58,474 nt of DNA from Candidatus Levybacteria bacterium RIFCSPLOWO2_12_FULL_41_12. GTDB lineage: Bacteria; Patescibacteriota; Microgenomatia; Levybacterales; UBA12049. Location of the stretch: positions 103,896 through 162,369 of the forward strand of contig MFPL01000007.1 in the NCBI GenBank assembly GCA_001784155.1. The letters run 5' to 3'. A model generated the notes under the pieces. That model made no database searches and was not told the DNA's origin. It saw nothing but the letters and a program-made list of their open reading frames with translations. Made by a program: the position numbers and the translations under genes. Below are positions 32,797 through 41,528 of this stretch, one piece after another (position 1 is the stretch's first letter; every line of letters starts with the position of its first letter).

Positions 32797-33396
32797 ATGG
32801 CAAGAACATCAAAAAGGAAAGAAAGCAAAAATAGTAAAACCCCTATAAATCAGGATATATTAACAAAACTGGGATTAAACCAATCTTATGTAAGCCTGGC
32901 GTTGGGAATCGCTGTCGTGCTCATAATAGGCTTTCTGGCTTTATTTTTTCTTCGTGACAAAAACGGTCTCCAGAATGTGTCTATAAGAGATATTCTTACG
33001 GGTGACAGAGACGCTCAGGACGAGCAAGTTGATAACGCACCTAAGGAATATATCGTAAAGGACGGAGATAATCTTTGGATGATTGCGGAGAATCATTATA
33101 AATCCGGATACAATTGGATTGACATCGCAAAGGCAAACAATTTAACTGATCCCAATCTTATTGAAGCAGGACAGAAACTTAATATTCCGCAAAACGTAAA
33201 AGTTATAATACCCTTAGGACAAGGGCAGGCGCTCATAGCTGGTACATCCTATACGACAGTTGATGGGGATACTTTGTGGGATATTAGCGTAAGAGCGTAC
33301 GGAGATGGGTATAAATGGGTAGAGGTAGCCGATTTTAATAAGCTTCCAAACCCAGATATTATTCCAGTTGGTACAGTGCTGAGTATACCTAGATAA
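32797..33396 (+). CDS. Membrane-anchored protein with two LysM domains
   Basis: TM then two LysM modules: EYIVKDGDNLWMIAENHY... and YTTVDGDTLWDISVRAYGDGYKWVEVADFNKL; AAAGGAG SD. Confidence 0.9.
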   Translation: MARTSKRKESKNSKTPINQDILTKLGLNQSYVSLALGIAVVLIIGFLALFFLRDKNGLQNVSIRDILTGDRDAQDEQVDNAPKEYIVKDGDNLWMIAENHYKSGYNWIDIAKANNLTDPNLIEAGQKLNIPQNVKVIIPLGQGQALIAGTSYTTVDGDTLWDISVRAYGDGYKWVEVADFNKLPNPDIIPVGTVLSIPR

Positions 33397-33438
33397 CCTT
33401 TACATTTTCTAGAACTTGGATTAAGCTTAATTTAAGCC

Positions 33439-34092
33439 ATGATTCAAGATCGAATAAGGATTTTTGAAATAAGCCTTTTAAAGGCGGGTATTCTTTTATT
33501 CTTTCTCTTTTTATTTGGCAATATATTGATTTTGGATATTCTGTTTATCCAGAACCTGAAAGCCAAGGCAATCGTTTCAAGCCTGGAAACAGAGAAAATA
33601 CCCTCTGATGAATCGAATCCAGGGTCTGAAAATCAAGGCTTGTGCCCTGCAAGTTGTATTTCAGAGATAAGACAGGCTAGCTTATCTTCAGAGCAAAGGG
33701 TTTCGACACCAACAACAGTCACTTCTCAAGTGAAAGAGTCTCTGATTACCCTTGGAACGGGCACTAATGCATCAACGGACTACGAAAATGTTCTTACAAC
33801 GCAAGTTTACATAGACCCTTCGAAATACGGAAATATTAAATCAGTTAAGTTCGAGGTCTCAATAGCTGTTCCTACGGCAAATCAATTCGTATATGTGAGG
33901 TTATTTAATGTGACCGATAATAATCCCGTTTGGAATTCAGAAATGTATATGTCAGGCGGTCCCTCCTCATACCTCGTCTCCGGCCCAATAACACTAACTT
34001 CGGGAAATAAGCTTTATGTCGTTCAAATAAAGAGTCAGCTAAAAGCGCTGACGAATCTGAACCAAGCAAGACTTCGAATAAAAACTTATTAG
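33439..34092 (+). CDS. Hypothetical single-TM extracytoplasmic protein
   Basis: ORF with N-terminal hydrophobic segment and beta-rich C-terminus. Confidence 0.6.
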   Translation: MIQDRIRIFEISLLKAGILLFFLFLFGNILILDILFIQNLKAKAIVSSLETEKIPSDESNPGSENQGLCPASCISEIRQASLSSEQRVSTPTTVTSQVKESLITLGTGTNASTDYENVLTTQVYIDPSKYGNIKSVKFEVSIAVPTANQFVYVRLFNVTDNNPVWNSEMYMSGGPSSYLVSGPITLTSGNKLYVVQIKSQLKALTNLNQARLRIKTY

Positions 34093-34110
34093 TGTTATAA
34101 TCCCAACTAA

Positions 34111-34182
34111 GCGGTGGTAGTTCAGTGGTAGAACGTCTCCTTCCCAAGGAGAAGGTCGCCGGTTCGAATCCGGTTCGCCGCT
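34111..34182 (+). tRNA. tRNA-Gly (anticodon CCC)
   Basis: Acceptor GCGGTGG/TCGCCGC, anticodon arm TCTCC-TTCCCAA-GGAGA, T arm GCCGGTTCGAATCCGGT. Confidence 0.93.
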
Positions 34183-34198
34183 CACATTTTCCCAACTG

Positions 34199-34227
34199 TT
34201 GACGTTTACCGGGCAATTTGATATTAT
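34199..34227 (+). promoter_or_regulatory. Promoter of pyrG
   Basis: TTGACG-N17-TATTAT; predicted +1 falls on the GTG start at 34233. Confidence 0.7.
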
Positions 34228-34232
34228 TAATC

Positions 34233-35948
34233 GTGCCCGATAGTAATATAAAAAAAGGAAGAAATCCTTCGACTTCGCTCAGGACGAAGTACATTTTTGT
34301 CTCCGGAGGCGTCATTTCAGGCATCGGCAAAGGCATCACGGCAGCTTCAATTTCACTTCTTTTAAAGTCCTCAGGGTACAAGGTGTCACCAATAAAATTT
34401 GAAAACTACCTCAACTTAGACGCAGGCACAATTAATCCGATAGAACACGGAGATACTTTTCTCTGTGAGGATGGAACAGAGGCAGACATGGACATTGGGA
34501 CTTATGAAAAATTTCTCAACGAAGACATGGGAATAGATAACTTCGTTACTATGGGAAAGATTTACTCAACAGTTATTGAAAAAGAAAGAAGATTTGAGTA
34601 CAACGGCGAAGACGTCGAAGCAATACCGCACATAACTGACGAGATTATAAGAAGAATTAAAAGTCTAGCCACAAAAAAGGCTGCAGATATTGTAGTTATC
34701 GAATTAGGCGGAACAGCAGGGGAATATCAGAACGTATTTTATTACGAAGCATCAAGAATTCTAACACTTAAGAACCCTGGCGATGTAATTCACGTACATG
34801 TAAGCTATGTGCCCACGCCCCCACACTTAGGAGAGCCGAAGACAAAACCTACTCAATTATCTGTGCGCACATTGAACTCATTAGGTATTCAACCTGATTT
34901 TATAATTACTCGTTCTGAAAAGTTCTTAGATGAAAGAAGGAGAGACAGGTTGGCGCTTTTTTGCAACGTTTCGCCGGAAAACGTGATATCAAGCCCTGAT
35001 TCTGAGTCGGTCTATCAAGTTCCTCTCGTTTTAAATGAACAAGAACTTCCTAGAAAAATCTTAGAAAAACTAGGCTTATCCTTTAAAGCGCCAAAGCTTT
35101 TGGAATGGGAAAAGTTTGTAAAAAGCATAAAGCACGCAAAGTCTCAGAAGAAATCTTTTGAAGTAGCGATAGTAGGTAAATATTTTGGGACAGGAGACTA
35201 TGAATTGCGCGACTCATACGCAGCGCTTTTTGATGCAATAGATCACGCCTCGTACCGATTGGGTATTAAGATTAAAACAAGGTGGGTAAACGCACAAAAA
35301 GCAGAGACCGAAGGAAAGCTTGACGAGTTGATAGGAAATCCGGACGGAATAATAGTTCCGATCGGTTGGGGAGAGAGAGGAGCTGAGGGTATGATTAGAG
35401 CAGCAGGGTATGCCAGAGACAGAAAGATCCCCTATCTTGGGCTCTGTTATGGAATGCAGCTTGCTTCAATATCCTACGCCAGAGACGTCTTGGGAATTAA
35501 AGATGCAGATACAGAGGAAAATAACACGGATGGAAAAGAAAACGTAATTCACCTAATGCCTATGCAAAAATTATTCATGGAAAAACGCGCTTATGGCGGC
35601 ACAATGAGGCTTGGATCGTGGCGTGCAATTGTTAAAAAGGGAACACACGCATATGAGCTTTATAATAAATACAACGATTTTATAGATAGATCAAAAGGAA
35701 TAACATCAGAAAGACACAGGCACAGATTCGAGTTTAGTAATAGATATGCAGATAGGTTTGAAAAGGAGGGTTTTGTAATTAGCGCGAGATCGGTAGACGA
35801 AAATCTCGTAGAAATAATAGAGCTTTCTAAGGAATTACATCCATTTTATTTGGGAACACAAGGACACCCGGAATACAGAAGCCGTCCTCTCAGGCCGCAT
35901 CCAATATTTCTCGGGTTCCTAGAACAAGTTGCCCAATTGAAGAAATAG
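34233..35948 (+). CDS. pyrG: CTP synthase
   Basis: (R)TKYIFVSGGVISGIGKGITAASI...; C-terminal GATase. GTG 34233 preferred over TTG 34218; no in-frame ATG near the conserved N-terminus. Confidence 0.96.
   Translation: MPDSNIKKGRNPSTSLRTKYIFVSGGVISGIGKGITAASISLLLKSSGYKVSPIKFENYLNLDAGTINPIEHGDTFLCEDGTEADMDIGTYEKFLNEDMGIDNFVTMGKIYSTVIEKERRFEYNGEDVEAIPHITDEIIRRIKSLATKKAADIVVIELGGTAGEYQNVFYYEASRILTLKNPGDVIHVHVSYVPTPPHLGEPKTKPTQLSVRTLNSLGIQPDFIITRSEKFLDERRRDRLALFCNVSPENVISSPDSESVYQVPLVLNEQELPRKILEKLGLSFKAPKLLEWEKFVKSIKHAKSQKKSFEVAIVGKYFGTGDYELRDSYAALFDAIDHASYRLGIKIKTRWVNAQKAETEGKLDELIGNPDGIIVPIGWGERGAEGMIRAAGYARDRKIPYLGLCYGMQLASISYARDVLGIKDADTEENNTDGKENVIHLMPMQKLFMEKRAYGGTMRLGSWRAIVKKGTHAYELYNKYNDFIDRSKGITSERHRHRFEFSNRYADRFEKEGFVISARSVDENLVEIIELSKELHPFYLGTQGHPEYRSRPLRPHPIFLGFLEQVAQLKK
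34266..34291 (+). repeat. REP-like element in pyrG 5' coding region
   Basis: tccttcgacttcgctcaggacgaagt, same TTCGAC...CTCAG core. Confidence 0.65.
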
Positions 35949-35965
35949 TTATTTTTAGGTATAAT
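35937..35965 (+). promoter_or_regulatory. Promoter of rplS
   Basis: TTGAAG-N17-TATAAT-N6-ATG. Confidence 0.65.
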
Positions 35966-35971
35966 AGCCTC

Positions 35972-36253
35972 ATGTTAAAAACAATAGATTTCGTAGCGGG
36001 TGACACTGTCAGAGTCTCCCAAAAAATTAAAGACGGAGACAAGACGAGAATTCAGGTATTTGAAGGCGTAGTTCTCCAAATAAGAGGACGTGGAGAAAAT
36101 AAAATGTTTACCGTCAGAAAAACTGTAGGGGACGTTGCGGTAGAGCGAATATGGCCGGTTAATTCCCCAAGTATTGAAGACGTCAAGCTTAAAGAAAAGC
36201 CAAAAAAAACTCCTAGGAGAGCAAGGCTTTTCCATCTCCGAAACACAAATTAG
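35972..36253 (+). CDS. rplS: 50S ribosomal protein L19
   Basis: FVAGDTVRVSQKIKDGDKTRIQVFEGVVLQIRGRGENKMFTVRK. Confidence 0.95.
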   Translation: MLKTIDFVAGDTVRVSQKIKDGDKTRIQVFEGVVLQIRGRGENKMFTVRKTVGDVAVERIWPVNSPSIEDVKLKEKPKKTPRRARLFHLRNTN

Positions 36254-36265
36254 TAGTTATTATTA

Positions 36266-36628
36266 ATGAGGATTGTAAATCCTACTGCTCAAAAAGGTGA
36301 AAATATAGCCTGCGAATTCCTCAAGAAAAAAGGCTATAAAATCATTGAAAGAAATTTCAGAAAAGGATATGGCGAGATAGATATTATTGCTATCAAAGAT
36401 AAAACGTTGGTTTTTGTTGAAGTCAAAACCAGAACGTCAAATGCCTATGGTACTCCGTTTGAGGCGATTTCCTACTTCAAATTAAAATCTTTGGTCAAAA
36501 CCGCGCAGTTTTATAAAGTTTTAAATCCACGGTTACCCGACAGCTTAAGAATCGATGCAATTTCAGTTTTACTTGATAAATCCAAGGATACTACAAACGT
36601 AGAGCACATGGAGAATGTTTCCAGCTAA
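36266..36628 (+). CDS. yraN: YraN/UPF0102 family endonuclease-like protein
   Basis: GENIACEFLKKKGYKIIERNFRKGYGEIDIIAIKDKTLVFVEVKTR. Confidence 0.92.
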   Translation: MRIVNPTAQKGENIACEFLKKKGYKIIERNFRKGYGEIDIIAIKDKTLVFVEVKTRTSNAYGTPFEAISYFKLKSLVKTAQFYKVLNPRLPDSLRIDAISVLLDKSKDTTNVEHMENVSS

Positions 36629-36644
36629 ATGATATAATTTTCGT

Positions 36645-36881
36645 ATGGGTGAAGTTAAAGTTGGTGAGATTTATAAACATTTCAAAGGACATGTGGTTAA
36701 GGTGATTGCGGTTGGCCGGCATTCTGAAACAAGAGAGTGGTACGTAGTTTATGAAAAAACAGAAGACGGAGACGGATACAAAAAGGGCGACGTTTGGATA
36801 AGACCTAAGGATATGTTTTTGGAAACAGTTGAGCTCGACGGCAAAAAATTTCCCAGATTTGAAATAATCTCTAATACTTAA
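36645..36881 (+). CDS. DUF1653 domain protein
   Basis: VGEIYKHFKGHVVKVIAVGRHSETREWYVVYE. Confidence 0.8.
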   Translation: MGEVKVGEIYKHFKGHVVKVIAVGRHSETREWYVVYEKTEDGDGYKKGDVWIRPKDMFLETVELDGKKFPRFEIISNT

Positions 36882-37425
36882 GCGTTTTTTGAGCTACGGT
36901 CGCTGGAGAAGCCAATATTCTTCGTTGATGAACTAATAATTGGGGATCCATTGGAACAGCTTTTCCGTCTTTGGCCAACTGTAATAACTCTATATAGCCG
37001 TTCATGTCGGCAGAGGTAGCTACTGGAAGTTTTGATATTTTCTCTACGTCTTTCGCCAAGCCCCAGGCATGTAGTGGTGTATTTGTTTGCTCATCACCAT
37101 ATCTAGCTATTCTAGGAGCAGCAAGGCCACTCATAACATATAACACCTCTTTTAGGCCTTGAAGTTCAATTGTGTAATCTTGCCCTCTGTCTGAACGAAG
37201 ATCGAATCGAACCTTTCCGTCTCCAACTTTATATTCAAAGGGAATTGTAGCGTAAGAATATTTTGCTTCGTAAAACCTGCCGACTACATCTCTTGCTAAG
37301 CCTTGGAAAACACTAGCCCTCCCAATAGCGTCTCCTTGGTCTTTTCTTCTATCCAAGAGTCTTTGAATTAAAACTGGTTTGTCTCTGACTTCTATTGGTG
37401 GATCTTCAGGACTTCTTTTTGCCAT
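36871..37425 (-). CDS. Hypothetical protein
   Basis: 184-aa ORF, no family recognised. Confidence 0.5.
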   Translation of the reverse strand: MAKRSPEDPPIEVRDKPVLIQRLLDRRKDQGDAIGRASVFQGLARDVVGRFYEAKYSYATIPFEYKVGDGKVRFDLRSDRGQDYTIELQGLKEVLYVMSGLAAPRIARYGDEQTNTPLHAWGLAKDVEKISKLPVATSADMNGYIELLQLAKDGKAVPMDPQLLVHQRRILASPATVAQKTLKY

Positions 37426-37467
37426 GTGCGGATTTTATGTCAAAAAGATTGAAATGTCAACCTAAGT

Positions 37468-39456
37468 CTACCGTTTGAGTATTTTGATTTGATCTCGAAT
37501 TATTGCGGCGGTTTCAAAGTCAAGATCTTTAGCAGCCTCTCTCATCTCAAGACTCAGCCTTTTAATAAGTTCTTCTTTTTCATCAGGCAGTAGAATCTCT
37601 TTCTCCTTAAGGCTTAAAATGAATTGCGCAGATTTTCTATCTTCTTTTTCTTCTTCAACAAGACGCGCTCTTATGGCTTTCTGAATACCAATTGGTGTTA
37701 TTCCGTGTTCTCTGTTGTAATCTATTTGAATTTGGCGTCGCCTGTCTACTTCTTTTATAGCCTCTCGCATTGATCCGGTCTCGTTATCCGCATACATTAT
37801 TACTTCTGATTCTACGTGTCGGGCAGCGCGCCCCATGATCTGAATTAGAGACGTTTTGCTTCTTAAAAAGCCTTCTTTATCTGCATCTAGTATTGCAACC
37901 AGTGAAACTTCGGGAAGATCTAAGCCCTCTCTTAGTAGGTTAATTCCTACAAGTACGTCGTAATCTCCGCTTCGAAGCTTGTCTAATTCGTCCTGACGAT
38001 CAAGTGTCGCAATATCTGAGTGAAGGTAAGATACTTTTATGTCCCTTTCCGAAAGATAGAAGGACAAATCTTCTGCCATTCTTTTTGTCAATGTCGTAAC
38101 CAGGACTCTTTGACCCTTTTTCACTCGCATAGCAATTTCCCTGATGAGATCCTCAACCTGTCCTTTTGTAGGTTTTACCGTAACCTTAGGATCAATAAGA
38201 CCTGTTGGTCTTACAAGCTGTTCTGTAATTCCGCCGCTCTCTTTAGACAGTGAAATTTCGTATTCATCGGGAGTTGCAGAAACGTATACCTTCTGATGTG
38301 TTCTTTGCATAAACTCCTCAAAGCGGAGTGGTCTGTTATCAAGCGCTGAGGGAAGTCTAAAGCCATACTCTATAAGTGTTTCTTTTCTAGACCTGTCTCC
38401 GTTGTACATTCCTCGTATTTGAGGCAAGGTTATGTGTGATTCGTCGATTATGCAAAGCCATTCCTTTGAGGCTTCTTCAAAATAGTCAAGCAGGGAGAAC
38501 GGTGGGTCTCCCGGGCTTCTTCCGTCAAAGTAGCGGGAGTAATTTTCGATTCCATTCACGTATCCAACCTCTTTTATCATCTCCAGATCGTAATTGGTTC
38601 TTTGGGTCAGCCTTTGCGCCTCAAGAATTTTACCCTGTTTTTTTAAAACCCCCACTCTTTCTTCAAGATCTTTGTTTATTTGAGGAAAAACATTTTTATA
38701 AGTGGCGGGATCGGTCATAAAGTGCTTTGCGGGGTAGACAGTAAACTTTTCTTTTTTTGAGACATCATCGCCTGTGAGCGGGTCAAATTCAGAGATATCG
38801 GTAATAACTTCGCTTTCTATTTCAATTCTAAGTCCTGTGTCTTGGTAGGCCGGAAAAAGATCGATTGACTCGCCCCTAATCCTAAAAGTTCCCCGTTTAA
38901 ATCCATAGTCGTTTCGATCATACTGAAGATCCGCGAGACGTAGAATTACATCTTTTTGCGAAGTTTTAGATCCTTTTGCAATCTCCAATACAAACTTTCC
39001 ATACTCAAGCGGCGCGCCAATGTTATAAATTGAAGAAACAGATGCTACAACAATTACGTCCTTTCTTGTTAAAAGGTTCATAGTTGCAGCAAGCCTAAGC
39101 TTATCTATTTCCTCATTAATTTCCGACTCTTTTTCTATGTAAGTATCTGAATGGGGAATATACGCTTCCGGCTGATAGTAGTCGTAGTAGGACACAAAGT
39201 AAGAAACAGCGTTACCCGGAAAGAAATCTCGGAATTCCTGATAAAGTTGCGCGGCGAGAGTTTTATTGTGGGAAATGATTAGAGTAGGGCGACTTAGCTT
39301 TTCAATGACATTAGCCATGGTAAAGGTTTTGCCGCTTCCGGTAACGCCTAAAAGCACTTGATGCATATTATCTTCTTTAATCGACTGAATAAGCTTGTCT
39401 ATTGCCTGAGGCTGATCGCCTGCAGGCTTGAATCCTGACTTAACTTTGAAATTCAT
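37468..39456 (-). CDS. uvrB: Excinuclease ABC subunit B
   Basis: GVTGSGKTFTMANVIE; YYQPEAYIP; UvrB C-terminal motif. Confidence 0.98.
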   Translation of the reverse strand: MNFKVKSGFKPAGDQPQAIDKLIQSIKEDNMHQVLLGVTGSGKTFTMANVIEKLSRPTLIISHNKTLAAQLYQEFRDFFPGNAVSYFVSYYDYYQPEAYIPHSDTYIEKESEINEEIDKLRLAATMNLLTRKDVIVVASVSSIYNIGAPLEYGKFVLEIAKGSKTSQKDVILRLADLQYDRNDYGFKRGTFRIRGESIDLFPAYQDTGLRIEIESEVITDISEFDPLTGDDVSKKEKFTVYPAKHFMTDPATYKNVFPQINKDLEERVGVLKKQGKILEAQRLTQRTNYDLEMIKEVGYVNGIENYSRYFDGRSPGDPPFSLLDYFEEASKEWLCIIDESHITLPQIRGMYNGDRSRKETLIEYGFRLPSALDNRPLRFEEFMQRTHQKVYVSATPDEYEISLSKESGGITEQLVRPTGLIDPKVTVKPTKGQVEDLIREIAMRVKKGQRVLVTTLTKRMAEDLSFYLSERDIKVSYLHSDIATLDRQDELDKLRSGDYDVLVGINLLREGLDLPEVSLVAILDADKEGFLRSKTSLIQIMGRAARHVESEVIMYADNETGSMREAIKEVDRRRQIQIDYNREHGITPIGIQKAIRARLVEEEKEDRKSAQFILSLKEKEILLPDEKEELIKRLSLEMREAAKDLDFETAAIIRDQIKILKR

Positions 39457-39511
39457 TGAATCTTTATTTTAACAGAGTTGGTTTTGAGAGGCTATGTTCC
39501 AGATTGTCCTA

Positions 39512-39547
39512 TTGACAATGTTCTACTATTTTTCGTATAAAATACTA
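39512..39547 (+). promoter_or_regulatory. lexA promoter with candidate LexA operator
   Basis: TTGACA-N18-TATAAA overlapped by inverted repeat TACTATTTT-tcgtat-AAAATACTA (39524-39547). Confidence 0.6.
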
Positions 39548-39549
39548 AT

Positions 39550-40188
39550 ATGCCCGGAGTCCTTTATAGAAAAGAGAGACAGGTTTTGGAATTTCTTGCC
39601 CAGTTTCAGAAACAATACGGGTATTCCCCAACTCTATCGGAAATCGCTCAAGCTACGGGACACAGAAGCAATTCTACGGTTCATACCCTCATCAGATCTT
39701 TAGTAGAGAAAGGTTATGTTCAAAAAGTTGACGGGAATACAAGAGTACTAAAGATTTTGGACGAGAAAATGACTTCAGGGCTTTTAGGCACACAGCCATC
39801 AATAGAACTTCCTCTAATGGGATATATTGCAGCAGGAAGCCCCTTGGAGCCCCACACAGATCCAAATGCCACATTTCAGATCTCAGCCTCAATGATTTCC
39901 GGTAAAAAAACAGCCTATGTTCTTCAGGTAAAAGGACAATCAATGATAGAGGACGGAATATATGACGGAGACTTTGTGGTAATTGAAAAGTCGGAAATTG
40001 CGGAAAACGGAGACATAGTGGTAGCCTTGGTAGATGATAACATGGCCACGCTTAAAAAGTTTTATAAAGAGGGCGGTCAAGTGGTGCTCCGACCCGCAAA
40101 TGCTTCAATGGATCCAATTTATCCAAAGTCCCTAAAAATACAGGGAATTGCCGTGGGAATCGTCAGGAAGTTTAAGAATTATTACTAA
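39550..40188 (+). CDS. lexA: LexA repressor
   Basis: Winged HTH, IAAGSP cleavage region, 'VKGQSMIEDGIYDGDFVVIEK' S24 Ser, catalytic Lys region 'MATLKKFY'. Confidence 0.95.
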   Translation: MPGVLYRKERQVLEFLAQFQKQYGYSPTLSEIAQATGHRSNSTVHTLIRSLVEKGYVQKVDGNTRVLKILDEKMTSGLLGTQPSIELPLMGYIAAGSPLEPHTDPNATFQISASMISGKKTAYVLQVKGQSMIEDGIYDGDFVVIEKSEIAENGDIVVALVDDNMATLKKFYKEGGQVVLRPANASMDPIYPKSLKIQGIAVGIVRKFKNYY

Positions 40189-40826
40189 GATTTTAAACTA
40201 GGAAATTTGATAAGCCTTAGTTTGTGGTTAATGTACCAAAGTATGAATATCAGAAATATAGCTCCTAGGCCCATCTGGAATTTTCTAAAGTAGGGCTCTA
40301 AGATGCTCCATTCTCCTCCAAAATAAACTCCTACGTACGTAAGAAGCGCAGACCAGATTAAAGAGCCTAGAAAAGTGTAAAAAGAAAATTTCCAGATATT
40401 CATTTCGGAAAGTCCTGCCGGTAGAGATATAAACGTTCTTACAGCAGGTAGAACTCTTGAGAAGAACGCTACCTGGTCTCCGTATTTTCTCAACCATTCG
40501 AGCGACCGCTCGTACTCATGCTCAGATATTAAGAAAAACTTGCCATATTTTTTGATTAGCCTTAGTACAACGTGTTCCTCAAGATAATATCCAAGAGCAT
40601 ACGCAATAAGAGACCCGATAAGATTACCGAATGCTCCGGCAAAAACTACCAACCAGAAATTCAATTTCCCCTGTTGTACCAAAAAACCTGCGAATGGCAT
40701 AGTGATCTCTGACGGAAGCGGAATTAGGGCGGATTCGAGAGTCATCAGGGCGAATATACCAACGTATCCCGTTGTGTCAATAAATTGTATAATATAGGTT
40801 GTTATAATTTCGACGATCTGATGCAT
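40185..40826 (-). CDS. DedA family membrane protein
   Basis: ESALIPLPSEITMPFAGFLV...RVLPAVRTFISLPAG. Confidence 0.92.
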   Translation of the reverse strand: MHQIVEIITTYIIQFIDTTGYVGIFALMTLESALIPLPSEITMPFAGFLVQQGKLNFWLVVFAGAFGNLIGSLIAYALGYYLEEHVVLRLIKKYGKFFLISEHEYERSLEWLRKYGDQVAFFSRVLPAVRTFISLPAGLSEMNIWKFSFYTFLGSLIWSALLTYVGVYFGGEWSILEPYFRKFQMGLGAIFLIFILWYINHKLRLIKFPSLKS

Positions 40827-41528
40827 ATGGGAATTCTTTTTATTGTAGCAACCCCAATCGGTAATTTACAAGATATAACTCTACGGGCAATCGAAGTTCT
40901 CAAGCGTGAAGAGTACATAGCGTGTGAAGATACAAGAATGGCGGCAAGGCTCCTGCGACATATCGGAATTAGAGGCGATAAGATGCTTGTCTCCTATTTT
41001 GAGCATAACGAAGAAAAGCGAATTCCAAATATTATTAATGTTTTAAAAAATGGAAAAAATGTTGCATTGATCTCAGATGCAGGTACTCCGGGTATTTCAG
41101 ATCCCGGGTTTAGACTAATAAGAGCGGTTTTGAGGGAGGGAATAAGAGTGGAGGCAATTCCTGGACCCTCAGCGCTCACGACTGCGCTTGTTGCATCCGG
41201 ACTTCCGACGGATAAGTTTCTATTCTTGGGTTTTCTTCCTCTAAAGGAAGGAAATAGGATAAGGCTTCTTCAAAATCTAAAAAAGGGTTTAAAACTCATT
41301 GAGTCTACTGTTATTATTTATGAATCCCCGCATAAGATTGTTAAAAATCTCAAAAGCATTATGGATGTTTTTGGAGATATAGAAATTACGGTTGCAAGAG
41401 AGTTAACTAAAATTTATGAAGAGGTAAGAACAGAAAACGTAAGCGTATTTATAACGAAATATAGTGAGAATAAACCCAAAGGTGAACTGGTAGTGCTTTT
41501 TACCATAAAAGACTTAAATCCCTCTTAG
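40827..41528 (+). CDS. rsmI: 16S rRNA (cytidine-2'-O)-methyltransferase RsmI
   Basis: GILFIVATPIGNLQDITLRAIEVLK; CEDTR; SDAGTPGISDPG; EAIPGPSA. Confidence 0.96.
   Translation: MGILFIVATPIGNLQDITLRAIEVLKREEYIACEDTRMAARLLRHIGIRGDKMLVSYFEHNEEKRIPNIINVLKNGKNVALISDAGTPGISDPGFRLIRAVLREGIRVEAIPGPSALTTALVASGLPTDKFLFLGFLPLKEGNRIRLLQNLKKGLKLIESTVIIYESPHKIVKNLKSIMDVFGDIEITVARELTKIYEEVRTENVSVFITKYSENKPKGELVVLFTIKDLNPS

Noticed and set aside
33905-34381. 158-aa minus ORF covering tRNA-Gly and the pyrG start
   Set aside because: It crosses a tRNA gene and contains 'RRTGFEPATFSLGRRRSTTELPP', the usual artefactual translation of a tRNA antisense.
39508-39516. CCTATTGAC shared by the lexA promoter and both sRNA promoters, suggesting SOS control of the sRNAs
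   Set aside because: A 9-mer containing a -35 is expected by chance at this window size, and the TTGCTAT box and palindrome are not shared.
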